DNA of 64,000 nt from a virus. The notes beneath the pieces are model-generated. The model had not been told where the DNA came from. It did not search any database and saw only the letters and a list, made by a program, of their open reading frames with translations. Position numbers and translations under genes: made by a program. How positions within the stretch are numbered: position 1 is the stretch's first letter; each line of letters starts with the position of its first letter. The stretch spans positions 1 to 64,000 of the IMG/VR virus record IMGVR_UViG_3300045581_000334; one strand, written 5' to 3'. Positions 17,001 to 26,900 of this stretch are shown one piece after another.

Positions 17001-17371
17001 GGCCCCACCCAATATTTATAAGATGAGTCTGGTCCTGGATAATATAATCTTGGCTTAGTTGGCATTCCAATAGATCTTGGGCTCTCAAAAGAATTCTTTG
17101 GGGTGTCTGTTTGATCTCCATAAGGAGACAATTGAGAAGTATAAATATAATATTTAATTCCTGGTCTTAATGGCCTGTTAGCCGAGTATATTGTATCTAT
17201 TGGAAATAAATTTTTAAATGCATTAGATAGCGCATGGTCTGTTCCGTTAGATTTGGCTACAATTTTATCTATCATTAAATTTAAATTATATTCAATGGTT
17301 CCGCCCGTTGAAACTTGAATTGAATTATTCTTTTTAAATAAATTCTGAATTGTACTTGAGGCGGTTATCAT
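14057..17371 (-). CDS. tail-tip/baseplate hub-like minor tail protein
   Basis: An 1104-residue protein following the Dit-like gene, the usual place for the tail-associated hub protein of siphophages. The centre (about residues 250-480) has the alternating domain pattern of gp27/Tal-type hubs, for example KIPQGKYYMVDWSLSEFGSA and VWESLQALCRDAQINMFVD. Around residues 720-860 there is a LamG-like insert (GMNITNKPGCFSMGTRMFFD). The C-terminus ends in a hub-type beta module (EPGDIIGVHYPL). It should form the tip ring that holds the central fibre. No peptidase motif is visible. Confidence 0.72.
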   Translation of the reverse strand: MITASSTIQNLFKKNNSIQVSTGGTIEYNLNLMIDKIVAKSNGTDHALSNAFKNLFPIDTIYSANRPLRPGIKYYIYTSQLSPYGDQTDTPKNSFESPRSIGMPTKPRLYYPGPDSSYKYWVGPKNAPINIDIEYFDNQETPAVKLFPCNKIIARFETGHDTPTSWTITATKSDNTTISVTGSSSDLQNGQAAIYYNGTTWSKTPPTSYTSTQSFKKINLTASNSNTGKFIGVIEFSPRWVIDISSDIQNFDIEKQTTIDDDSILPVGSLTSNLLSINITKFNEADNTITEYNRNQSFDSSKIYLDKNAIVEPYIVVNDGTNDVKIPQGKYYMVDWSLSEFGSASIRCLDSSKILQDTIAPLLLVEDTPVTAIIRRVLESIGFTNYNINIIENDTSVPTIRYFWTKDGETVWESLQALCRDAQINMFVDNNDTLQIYTRDSIYSPTRVQDWIFTNEDISSGGSVSYIPNIIRLNKKEKVAGNSVKVLWSAPGTSGYVANNAAPVWISSDDALAAGTLSQNLTASEADFISLNLQSVDQLIDEYLIVPDFSGYLLINTEIIEYEGIEFSYYKQSDSTRATVVVKDSSDFWKHYSLAVTDAQNINTFKPTGRYKIKKRGALGTSAKSHEVISSYGVPTYGPVDLTVANEPPFKGSLTSLYNSAKNSWEAKAPKIGKAFLPITNFDKSKTHYTSGVIPFNGMNITNKPGCFSMGTRMFFDNEFDTGLQDSYSTDQVGGITVFAGDTGKKGYHIIISTTAGAKSAKDIKILKTNVSGVTRELKTSQTSAASEFAGVYAAQSYNLDVLIKSTYNSSNVLIKNTLTIFINGFRIDCEDDDAAKYGQPLAPSNKVGLLCGQGIVYYDYVYGMDIKEKDATSTMDYATLNSKGSYQYNGVFSDDTISLLFGDLIYSSGETRESRNGTLVEFGSVVRQIKKIKVRYDSANPAIPLYLSRGQNKNVTIMADKLQPFTAEMLVMNNTSGTVNLHDGEYNTFQVIGTPIMDGGVVEYSTDNPDSRAKKYPVQFDSSWIQSQTDAKRLADWIVSTQLNKGRSVEMEVFGNPLIEPGDIIGVHYPLQDLSHTDKKYIVTGVRLGFLEGVTTSISCRAI

Positions 17372-17946
17372 ACCTGCTCCAATGAAATATTAACGCTCCA
17401 ATATGGCTGAAGACCTCTTTTAACTAGAGTGCAATCAAAGCCACTAAATACTACTGTGTATATATTTGAAGTAGAAGAGTTTGCTGCAGAAGCTGATTCC
17501 GATGTATTTATTTTAATTCTAAATGATGTTCTTCCTGCTAAACTTTCATAGAATGTTTTTAGGTCTTCCGCTCCCCAAGCTCCGTCTACTGTTTCATTTC
17601 TAAACGAAGGCAACATTGACCATGAAGTAGAAAACGTTTTCTTGTCTGCAATAATAAATTCTCTTAATGTTCCATTAGCCATTCTTGTAGACTGCTTAAT
17701 TCTATTTGTGTTGATAGATAAATCTGATCTATTATGTTCTGTTACTCTTCTAAAAGCTAAAGAGTCTTTGTTAGATACAATTAAATTATTTGTAGTAGCT
17801 ACCGAAAGCGGATAAGTTTGGCCTCCAGCTGTTCTATCTGTAGTTTCTCCAGGATATCTAAAAGCAGTTGAGCCTGGAGTCATAAACAGTAGATCTTTTG
17901 CTTCTATGTATAGGACTGAGCCTTTGGGTAAATTTTCAAAACTCAT
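17368..17946 (-). CDS. distal tail (Dit-like) protein
   Basis: A 192-residue beta-rich protein located directly after the tape measure gene and before the hub, the conserved position of distal tail proteins. It has an Arg/Thr-rich loop region and a terminal module (SGFDCTLVKRGLQPYWSVNI) compatible with a hexameric tail-tip ring. It overlaps the neighbouring genes at both ends by four bases. The name rests mainly on gene order and size; sequence similarity was not tested. Confidence 0.6.
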   Translation of the reverse strand: MSFENLPKGSVLYIEAKDLLFMTPGSTAFRYPGETTDRTAGGQTYPLSVATTNNLIVSNKDSLAFRRVTEHNRSDLSINTNRIKQSTRMANGTLREFIIADKKTFSTSWSMLPSFRNETVDGAWGAEDLKTFYESLAGRTSFRIKINTSESASAANSSTSNIYTVVFSGFDCTLVKRGLQPYWSVNISLEQV

Positions 17947-20900
17947 CTAATCACCTTTACTTGTCCGCCCATTTGCAAGTTTCTATTTGACATAACTGCA
18001 AACACTTCTTGTGCTGCTGCTCTAGCTAATGCTCTTTCATCCATTCCTGGAGCTGCATTAATAACTATATCACCTATTGTAACATTACCCATTACTGGAC
18101 CAGCTGTAGAGTACATTCTTCTTGGAGGGTTTCCAACAGTTCCTCCAGTTGCAAATCTAGGTATTCTTATATCTGTGCCCTTAAACAATCTAAATCCGCC
18201 CATGTATTTAGAATTTTCAGTAAGCTGTGGATTTGCCTTTATAATACTATTTAAGGAAACTCCAAATCTTCTTGCTATTCCAAATAATGTATCTCCTCTG
18301 TTAACAGAGTAATCTTTTGCATTTCCTAAATTATGTGGTGCAAGGTCTCCGCCTACAAGGTCTGTTGTTTTTGTTGCATCTCTATAATCTGGTCTTCCGA
18401 AGCCTCTTGTATATATACCAGCTCTAGGATTATATGGACCAAACTTTCTATTCTTTACTGCAACCATTCCACCATTTGTTTGATTTGACCCTGAAGTATT
18501 TCCTTCAATTGTTCTTATAACATTCTTGCTAACTATTCTAGAAACTAAACCAACATGGTCTGTTATATTTTTATTTCTTCCAAAGTCAAAGAAGACTAAA
18601 TCTCCTGGTTCTGGGTTTTGATATAGCCTCTTCTTGGACCTAAATGATGAGTATCCAGCTGCAGTTCCAACAACATTTGGAATTTTAACTCCAGCTAAAC
18701 TTGATACCCAATTAATAAATCTACCGCACCATAAATCAAAGGATGGGAGTACTCTAGATATTGCTCCTGTAAGAGCTTTAGCCACTGGATTGTTGGTTGC
18801 CTTTTCTATATAACCAATCGCCTTTTCCGCAACTCTGAGCATTGCAGACTTAGTTCCCATTTCTAAATTCATTCCAAATATGTTTTTAAGATCTGGATCT
18901 CCGCCAGCTCCAAATCTACCTACAGGGCCACCATCTTTCATTCTGTTCAAGCGGTCTAAATTTTCATATCCTATGTTGGCAGCAGAGGCAGCATTTATTA
19001 CATACTCTCCATTAGAAAGCATTGCTGGAATAGAATCTGATGTTCCAGTTCCAGGCCCAGTAACTGCTCCACCTGTAACAAAATTCTTTACCCTATTTCC
19101 TTTAGTTTTTAATACATCGCTATAGTCATAAACTTCACCAGTACTTCCTACTGGAGAAGCATATCTTTTACCCTTATAGGTAAATACGTTATAAACTATT
19201 CCGTCTATCTGAACTCTTTCTGGTTGCTTTGCTCCTGCCTCAGCATCTCTAGCAGCAGTATAAAGATCCTTAGATTTAGAGACATCTTTAGGTTTTGTTC
19301 CTGGGTTTACGGTTACTCCAGCAGATCCTGTTGGGGTAAATTGATTGCCCATATCTCTGCTTATGGATTCTGCTAATTGCTTAATAGTCATTCCGCCAGT
19401 AATTAGCATAGCTTGAGATCTCACTAACTCTAAATCTCTATTAAGGACATCCCCCATTTTTCCTTTAGTAAATACACTATTTAACTGTAATCCTGTCTTG
19501 GGATCATATGTTGGGGCTTGAGATACTGAATCAAAATTTAAAGCTTTTCCAGAACTATCAAAGAATTTTCCAAAGGCTTTCTTGATATCTCCAGCAATAT
19601 CAAATCCCTTATTTCCTTTTGTTACAAGGCCAGCTGCCTGTATCTCTTTCACTAAAGACTTTAATTGATTGTCTGTTTGTCTTTGTGCATCTACTCTTAG
19701 TTTAGGATCTTGTATAAATTCATTTGTTTGTTTTTGTAAAAGTAAATCTTTATACTGCTGTGTGTAATTTTGTATTTTAGCCATAGCTTCTTGAGCTCTG
19801 GCAGCTTCAGCTTGAGCATCTTGAAACTCTCTTTGTCTCTTCTTTTCTTCTTCTGCATTTTTCTTTTGTTGATCTTGTAAAGCTTTTTCTTTTCTTGCAG
19901 CGTCTTCTTGAATAGCTAATCTGGCTTGCTCTGCCTGGTATGTCTTTTGTAATTGAATTAAATCTAAACGTGCTCTTTCAGCAGTTTGGAAGTCACCCTT
20001 TGCAATAGCTGCTTGGTAATCTAGTCTTGCTTTTTGTATTTGTAGTTCATACGATTCTCTTTTTTCAGTGGCATCCAAAGCTTTTAATTTCTCATTAGCA
20101 GCTTCTCTAATTAAATCTATTTGCTTCTGAAGTTTCTCATTTTGATCTTCCGCTGCACGTGAAGCTTTTTGTTGAGCTAAAGCGGCCTCTCTTCCAGTCT
20201 TGTCGATTATAGATTGTAAATTTGCCATGGTGAAACCAATTTGTTTAAAGGTTCCATCCATTCCAGAAAGTCCAAGACCAGTACTGAATGCTTTCTTTCC
20301 AGCATCAATTAGTTTATCTTGAGCTGCAGTAAATGCTGTTAAATATCTATCAAGCTGGGCTGCTGTTTCAGAACTTAATCCCTTAAGGTCTACCTGTACA
20401 CCTTTAACATAAAGTCTCCACTTTGCGTATATTCCTGCAATAGTATCGCTTTCTTTAGCAATTGCCTGTAACTCTGATGGAAGTTTTTGGAATGCTTCTA
20501 TTCCTACAACTTGATCAAATCCCTGAGACTTCATCTTATTTGTAACTTCAACTAAGGCTGCATATTCTCCCTTAACTTCTCCAAGAGCATTCTTTTGGCC
20601 AGATATTGAAACTATTGACTTATCAGTTAAATCAATTACAGAACTCATTCCTTCTATAACTTTAGTCTTATACTGATCTACTTCCTTATCTCCAGCCTTA
20701 ATTGTTTGAGATAAATGTTTTACAGAATACTCTGCAGCAGTTGATGAATCTTTTACGCCTGCAAATGCTGAATTAGTCATAACATTTATAGCCAATTTAG
20801 AATTCTTTGATGCTGCTATCATTCCCATTATTTTCTTATTAGCTTCTTCTACGCTCATTCCAGCAGCAATAAATTGAGCTTTTATATTTGTAGCAAGCTC

Positions 20901-23900
20901 TGCAATATTACTTGCATCTGCTCTATCAAATGATGCTACGAACTCTCCCATATTTTCTTTAGCAAATTCTTTAGCCTGCTTTAATTCTTCCATTGACATA
21001 TTTAATCCAGAAATTCCACCCATTCCAGATTTGCCAGCATTTTGTAATTGAGTTTGTCTTTGTGCAATAAGCTTCATCTTATCTGCAAGACTTGTATATT
21101 GAATTCCTGCTTGCTCCGCCGCCTTGGCATTCATTCCAAATCTTAACTGTGCGTCTCTATTCCATTCACGTGTTTTCTTTATAAGTACGCCTATGCCTAC
21201 AGTCAATGCTGCTATTCCAGCTAGCGGACCAACAAATAGAGCTTTAGATAAAACTACACGGAGTACATTCATAACTTTTGCAAACGTGCTTGCAGAAGCT
21301 CCAGCTGATGAGAATGCCCCCTTCATCGCAGTAAGGCCTTTTCCTACTCCAGCAATTCCTTTACCAATTCCAGGCAACATCATTGGCAACATAGATCCGC
21401 CCATCATGACTGCCATACCTAATCCAGTTTGTCCTTTTGCCATTAATGCAGAGCCTGCTGCCATTCCAGCCATGCTTGCGCCCATATTCATTCCCATGCT
21501 TGATCCACCACGAGACATTGCTCCCTGGAATCTTTGCATTGCAGTTGGCGCACTTAATCCAGCAGCTCTTGCTGCAGAAGCGGACATCTGCGTTACTTGT
21601 CCAGTCGCAGAATCTCTTAATGCAATCTGCTCTCTTCTAAATCCTAAAGGTCCAGCTTTTCTAGAAAGAACTTCCTTTCCGTCATGCATACGCATAGCAC
21701 CTTCAGCGCCAACCTGTGGTGTCCAAGCAGTTAAACCTACTGGACCTATATATCTCTGTAAAGCATTTTTAGCTCCAGCTAAATGTTGTAAATGAGGTGG
21801 AAGCATTGATGGGGTAGCATTATAATAACCCATCTTTGCAAAATCATGAGTAGCTCCCCTTCTTAGTATTTGTGTAGTTTTATCAATTCCTCTTTTTATA
21901 ATAGCTGCTGAATCTGTTACATAAGATTTCATTCCGTTAGCGAGTGACACTCCTGCAGATTTAAATGACGCCACTGCATATTTGGCAGAAGCAAGACTTT
22001 GAATTGCTAAAGCATTCATTCCTTGTTTAAGGGCTACGCCAGCATTTTTAATTACAGCCTGCATGTATTGTGCTTGCTGAGCGAGTCTACTTGTGAATGG
22101 GTCTATTAATGAGCTTCTAAGATATGCTCCTGGATTGTAAAAGCTTGTAGTTCCTTGTCTAACTGCTTCTCTACCAAGTCCTGTAGTTAATGCTTGTTGA
22201 CCATAAATTTGATGAGATGCAGCACGAGATCTTTCGGCTTCCATTTCTCTAATTCGTTTTTGACGTTGCTCGGCTTCCCATTTTGCTCTTGCTGCAGGAT
22301 TTCCTGGTCTACCGTAATTGCTTCTTCCAGAAACAATTCTGCCTCCTCCAATTAATCCTCCACGATTAAATGCTGGGTTTGCATGAATTGGTTGATACTT
22401 ACTCCAATTAACATTCATTCCATCTTCAAGTCTTGAAAGCATTGAAATATATGGAGCTCTGTCTGACTCTGGTAAAGAATTTATAAATGCTCTAAGTTTC
22501 GGATGCATTGCTTTCATTGCAGCCTTCATCTTGGCCCCATATTGTCTTGGAGACATTCCTGCTGCAACTGGAGCTGTATTATATGCAAAATCTTTTCTAG
22601 CGCCACCACGAACAGCAAGTAGGTTTATCATTGCCTGCTTTTCCATTGAATTCATTGATGCTGCGTATTCTGTATTCATGGAGGCTCTTGGGAAAACCCC
22701 TGCAGGACCAACGTCAGCTAATACATTTCCAAAAACATTAGACTTTGACAAATCTTTATTTCCAAGCAAGAGGGATGCTATTGTTTGTCTAATCATTTGA
22801 TCTTCTGTAAACTTAGTTCCACCTGCTGCAAATTTTGGATCAAATGGTGACTCCAATCCCAGCAACTTACTCTTTCCGCTTGGGTCATAAGGATTTTTTA
22901 CAGCTCTTACAGTTTGAACTGGAGAGTCTAATCCAAAAACTTCTCTTGACATTCTTGTTCCATACATTTCAGATTTAGCAGTTATTGCATTTGGAACACC
23001 TTTTAAGAAAACTAATTCTCCATTTTCGTTTCTATAAACTCCAGAAACTCCAGGAATAGGATAGCTCTTTCCAGAACTTGGTGCAATTTGATGACTATAT
23101 GGAGTTACAGGAAGGTTAGAGAATTCTCCTAAAGATTTCTTTGAGCTAAGTTGTTTTGATGTGTTTAATACTCTAAGTATTTTTTCTGGAGTTAAAAGAG
23201 GAACAATGTTTCCATAGTTACGTCTTCCACCTGATATTGATCCTCCAGGAATACTACCTCCAGAATTAAATGATGCAAGAACTGGGGTCATAATAGGAGG
23301 TCTTCCTCTTGGAACCATAACCCAACGTTTTCTTTCAGTTATTGCTTGCAACAACATCTTCAAAGACTGCTTCTGTTGTGGTGTCGCCCTAGATGGCAAT
23401 GCCTTTCCAGCTTTTATGTCGGCAAGTTCTTTTTTACTTGGGAATCTATTTCCTGGATCAGACAATGCCACAGCAATGTCATCTAACGTTGTCATTCTAG
23501 ACATTCCAGCTTTCTTAATCATATCTGATAATGATTCCTCAGCGTCTGCCTTTGTTAAGTGTAAAACATCTCCTCTTAGTTTAATTTGATCTAGTCTATT
23601 CATCAAAGAGTTTAGTTCTGAATCAATTACCGCAGCGACTCCCATGTGTCCACGTGTGGCATGCCCTACTTGATCATGTCTCAATAAGTGGCCTCTTGCT
23701 ACACCGACCTTTGTTCCTTGATCATCTCTCATCTCTAAATATGGAACTCCGCCTGTATTTAAAACTTTTGGATCAAATAATTTCATTTGTTTCAATTCAT
23801 TTGAGACATTTGCAAATCTTGGATCATCAGCCATAAATTTCTGCAACATAAATATATGTTTATTTAAAGCTGAACTGCTTGGAGTTCTTGTTGCAGCTCT

Positions 23901-26900
23901 ATTTGGATGACTTAATTTAGGATATTTCTTTTCTAAGTCCTTTACCTGATTAATTCTATGTTTAATAAATGAATCTAGATTACCTCCAGATTTTGTTTTA
24001 GCAGCATTAAAATTATCAAATGCGACTTTTACAGCCTGGTCTTTTGGCATTCCAGCATATTCCATTAATTCTGCAGCATCCAACATAACCATTCTCATTC
24101 TTACAGAATCTTCATAGAAAGGATTTTTTATAAATTTAACTAACTGGCCTAATTGTTTTCTATAGTAAGCAGGAGTTTCTCTATACTTTTCTCCATAGTT
24201 ACCTTTGTTTTTCATTACTTGCCCGCCAAAATTATATCCGTTATTAGCAGCTTCTAGTGCATCATATAACCCTGGAATTCTATTTATCTTTGGGCCAAAG
24301 ACAACTTCTCCTGGAGTAAGAGCTGCTGTTATTTCTCCGCCACCCTCGAATGTATATGGAGCCATAGCAATCAAATCCTTATTTTGTGGATCTAACGAAG
24401 CTCCTTGATTTAGTACATAACCTCCCAATGGGACTGTTCCAAGCCTATCGTCATAATTTATTGAAGTTGATCCAGATACAGTTGTCTTGTTTGGTCCAAA
24501 AGATTCTACCATTCCACCATCATTAAATTTAGGAAGTCTTGTTGTCTGTATGCTGTATGGCGCACCAAATGTTCTTACTCCACGGAGTCTACCAAACTCC
24601 TCCATGACAGCCCTGTTGCCTTCTTTTTTGTATAGATCTCTTAATGTGAATTGTCCATTAGCATCAACTACTGGCTGATTCATCAATGGGGCTTTTGTAA
24701 AATCAATTGTTCTTCCACGAGCTGCGGCAAATGCTCCTAGCTCAGATCTCATTGCAGATTCTAATTGTGCATTTATAGCTATGATTTCTGCTTTAGCTTG
24801 ATCAACAGTCATTTTGCCAGCACGTAATTGTGATACTATTGCTGCAGATTGTGTCGCAGCATTATCTGCTAATCTAGTCGTAATTGGCAGAATATCATCA
24901 AAAGTATCTAGTAGTTCGCTGCTTACTGTACCGCCTAAAGCTATAGTCTTTTTTAATGTTGCCACTTCTGCTTCTGTTTGCATAGCAAGTGTAGATAGTA
25001 GTGCATGATATCTTGCAGCTTCTCCTGAAACTATTCCTGTAGAAACTCCCTTTACTTCTGTTAATCCTGGAATTCCTGGAAGTCTTTCATGCATGTATAT
25101 CTGTGGAGTTCTTCCAATCTTTTGATTAACAGGAATTGCTCCTGGAACTCCGCCTAAAAATGTAGCTGGATTATTTGGGTCTCTTGGATTAATATGAGAC
25201 ATTGCTCTTGTATTTAAATCTCCAGAATATGGATCGTTTGGATCAACAACTCTTCTTCCTCCAGCCATTACTGTTGAGCCAGCTACCGTGGTAACTGCTG
25301 GATTTACTGGGATTGTACCTTTAGCCATTGCTGACTGTAGGTTCATGTAATCTCCAACTAGTTTAGTTAAAGCTCCGTGTAAAACTTCTGCAGCTTTTGC
25401 ATCTGAATAAAAAGCTTTTTCCACCATTTGAGAAGCTTTTTCTGCAGCAATTATTTCTGGAGTAAGCATCTTCCATCCCTTTGATCCTTGGAAGAGTGCT
25501 TTTAATGAAACTATACCCTTAGTTACATAACCAAAGAAGTTAGCTAGCACACCAGTTAACATAATTATTGGACCAATAACTGCCGTAAATCCTCCTAGGT
25601 ATGTGACTGCTTTTTTAATTGGTTCTGGTAAATTAGTAAAGAAATCTAATACTTTAGTAAATGCATTTATAAACTTTGTTGCGACACCTAAGAAGTCTTC
25701 TCCAACATCTGCAAGGCTAGCTCTTAATCCTTCAATAGCTCTTTTATATTTACCAGAAGCAGATTCAGTTACTAATGTTAATTCTCGACCAGCTATTTCT
25801 GCAAGTTGCGATGCGCTTGCATTCATTAAATTCATTACCTGTAATGTTTGGCTACCTTCTTTGCCCAAGTTATTAAACAGTGCAGCCATTCTAGCAAATT
25901 GGAATTTACCAAACATTTGCTCAAGTGCTCTTGCTTTACTTAATGGATCTAATCCGTCTAAAGCTTTTTGTAAACCTACTATCATTCCAGTTGTATTGCC
26001 AACGTTTTGCTGAACTAATCCCATTATGTCTATGCCGAATTCTGACATAACTCCAACTGTTTGCTTTGTCGGATTAATCATGGAGGCAAGACCAGACTTT
26101 AGTGCGTTAGCTGCCTCTGAGGCATTAACTCCACCTTCACGCATGGCAGTCAAATATAATGCTAAATCTTGTACGTCACCGCCTAATTGTTTTACAACGG
26201 TACCAGCTTTTGGAATTGCTTCAACAAGGTCGTTTAGTGTTGTGGATGTCTGGTTTTCTACAGCGTTTAAAAAGTTAATTGATTCAGTTAATTCTTGAGT
26301 GTTTGATTTGAAAGCTGTTTGAATTGCTAATGTAGCCTTCATTGCTTCTGCTCTATCTACTTCACCAAGAACTGCTAGCCTTGTTGTTTCTTTTAATGAA
26401 GATAGTAGCTGTTCGCCTTGCTGCCCAGTTGCTGCAATATCAGCGGCTAATCCAATTGTTTCTTTAAAATTAACTCCCATTGCATTAGACAATTCTTTAG
26501 ATGTATCAACAACATCTTGTCTAATTTTTTTCAAGTCTGCAGAAGCTGTTCCAGCAATATCTCCATAAACCTTAACTAGTCTTGTTAGTTCTTGATCTGC
26601 TTCTCTAAAAGCTCTAGCAGCTTGCGATCCAAACATTGCTAATGGTACTGTTAAACCTACTGTTAACTGACGACCAGCCCATTGAGTATTTTTACCCCAA
26701 TTAATTAAAGATGTGGCACCTTCAGATAATGCACGATTCATTATCTGTAATTCCATTCTGGCCAACTGGGTTCCATTTCTTACGGAATCTAGTCCTCTTG
26801 GAATCATTACATTGTATTGCATTAAACCTTGAGCGTTTCTACCCAGAGGCTGCATTACTGCATTTTGTAACATTACCTGCTCTTGAGCAAGTTCTCTAAT

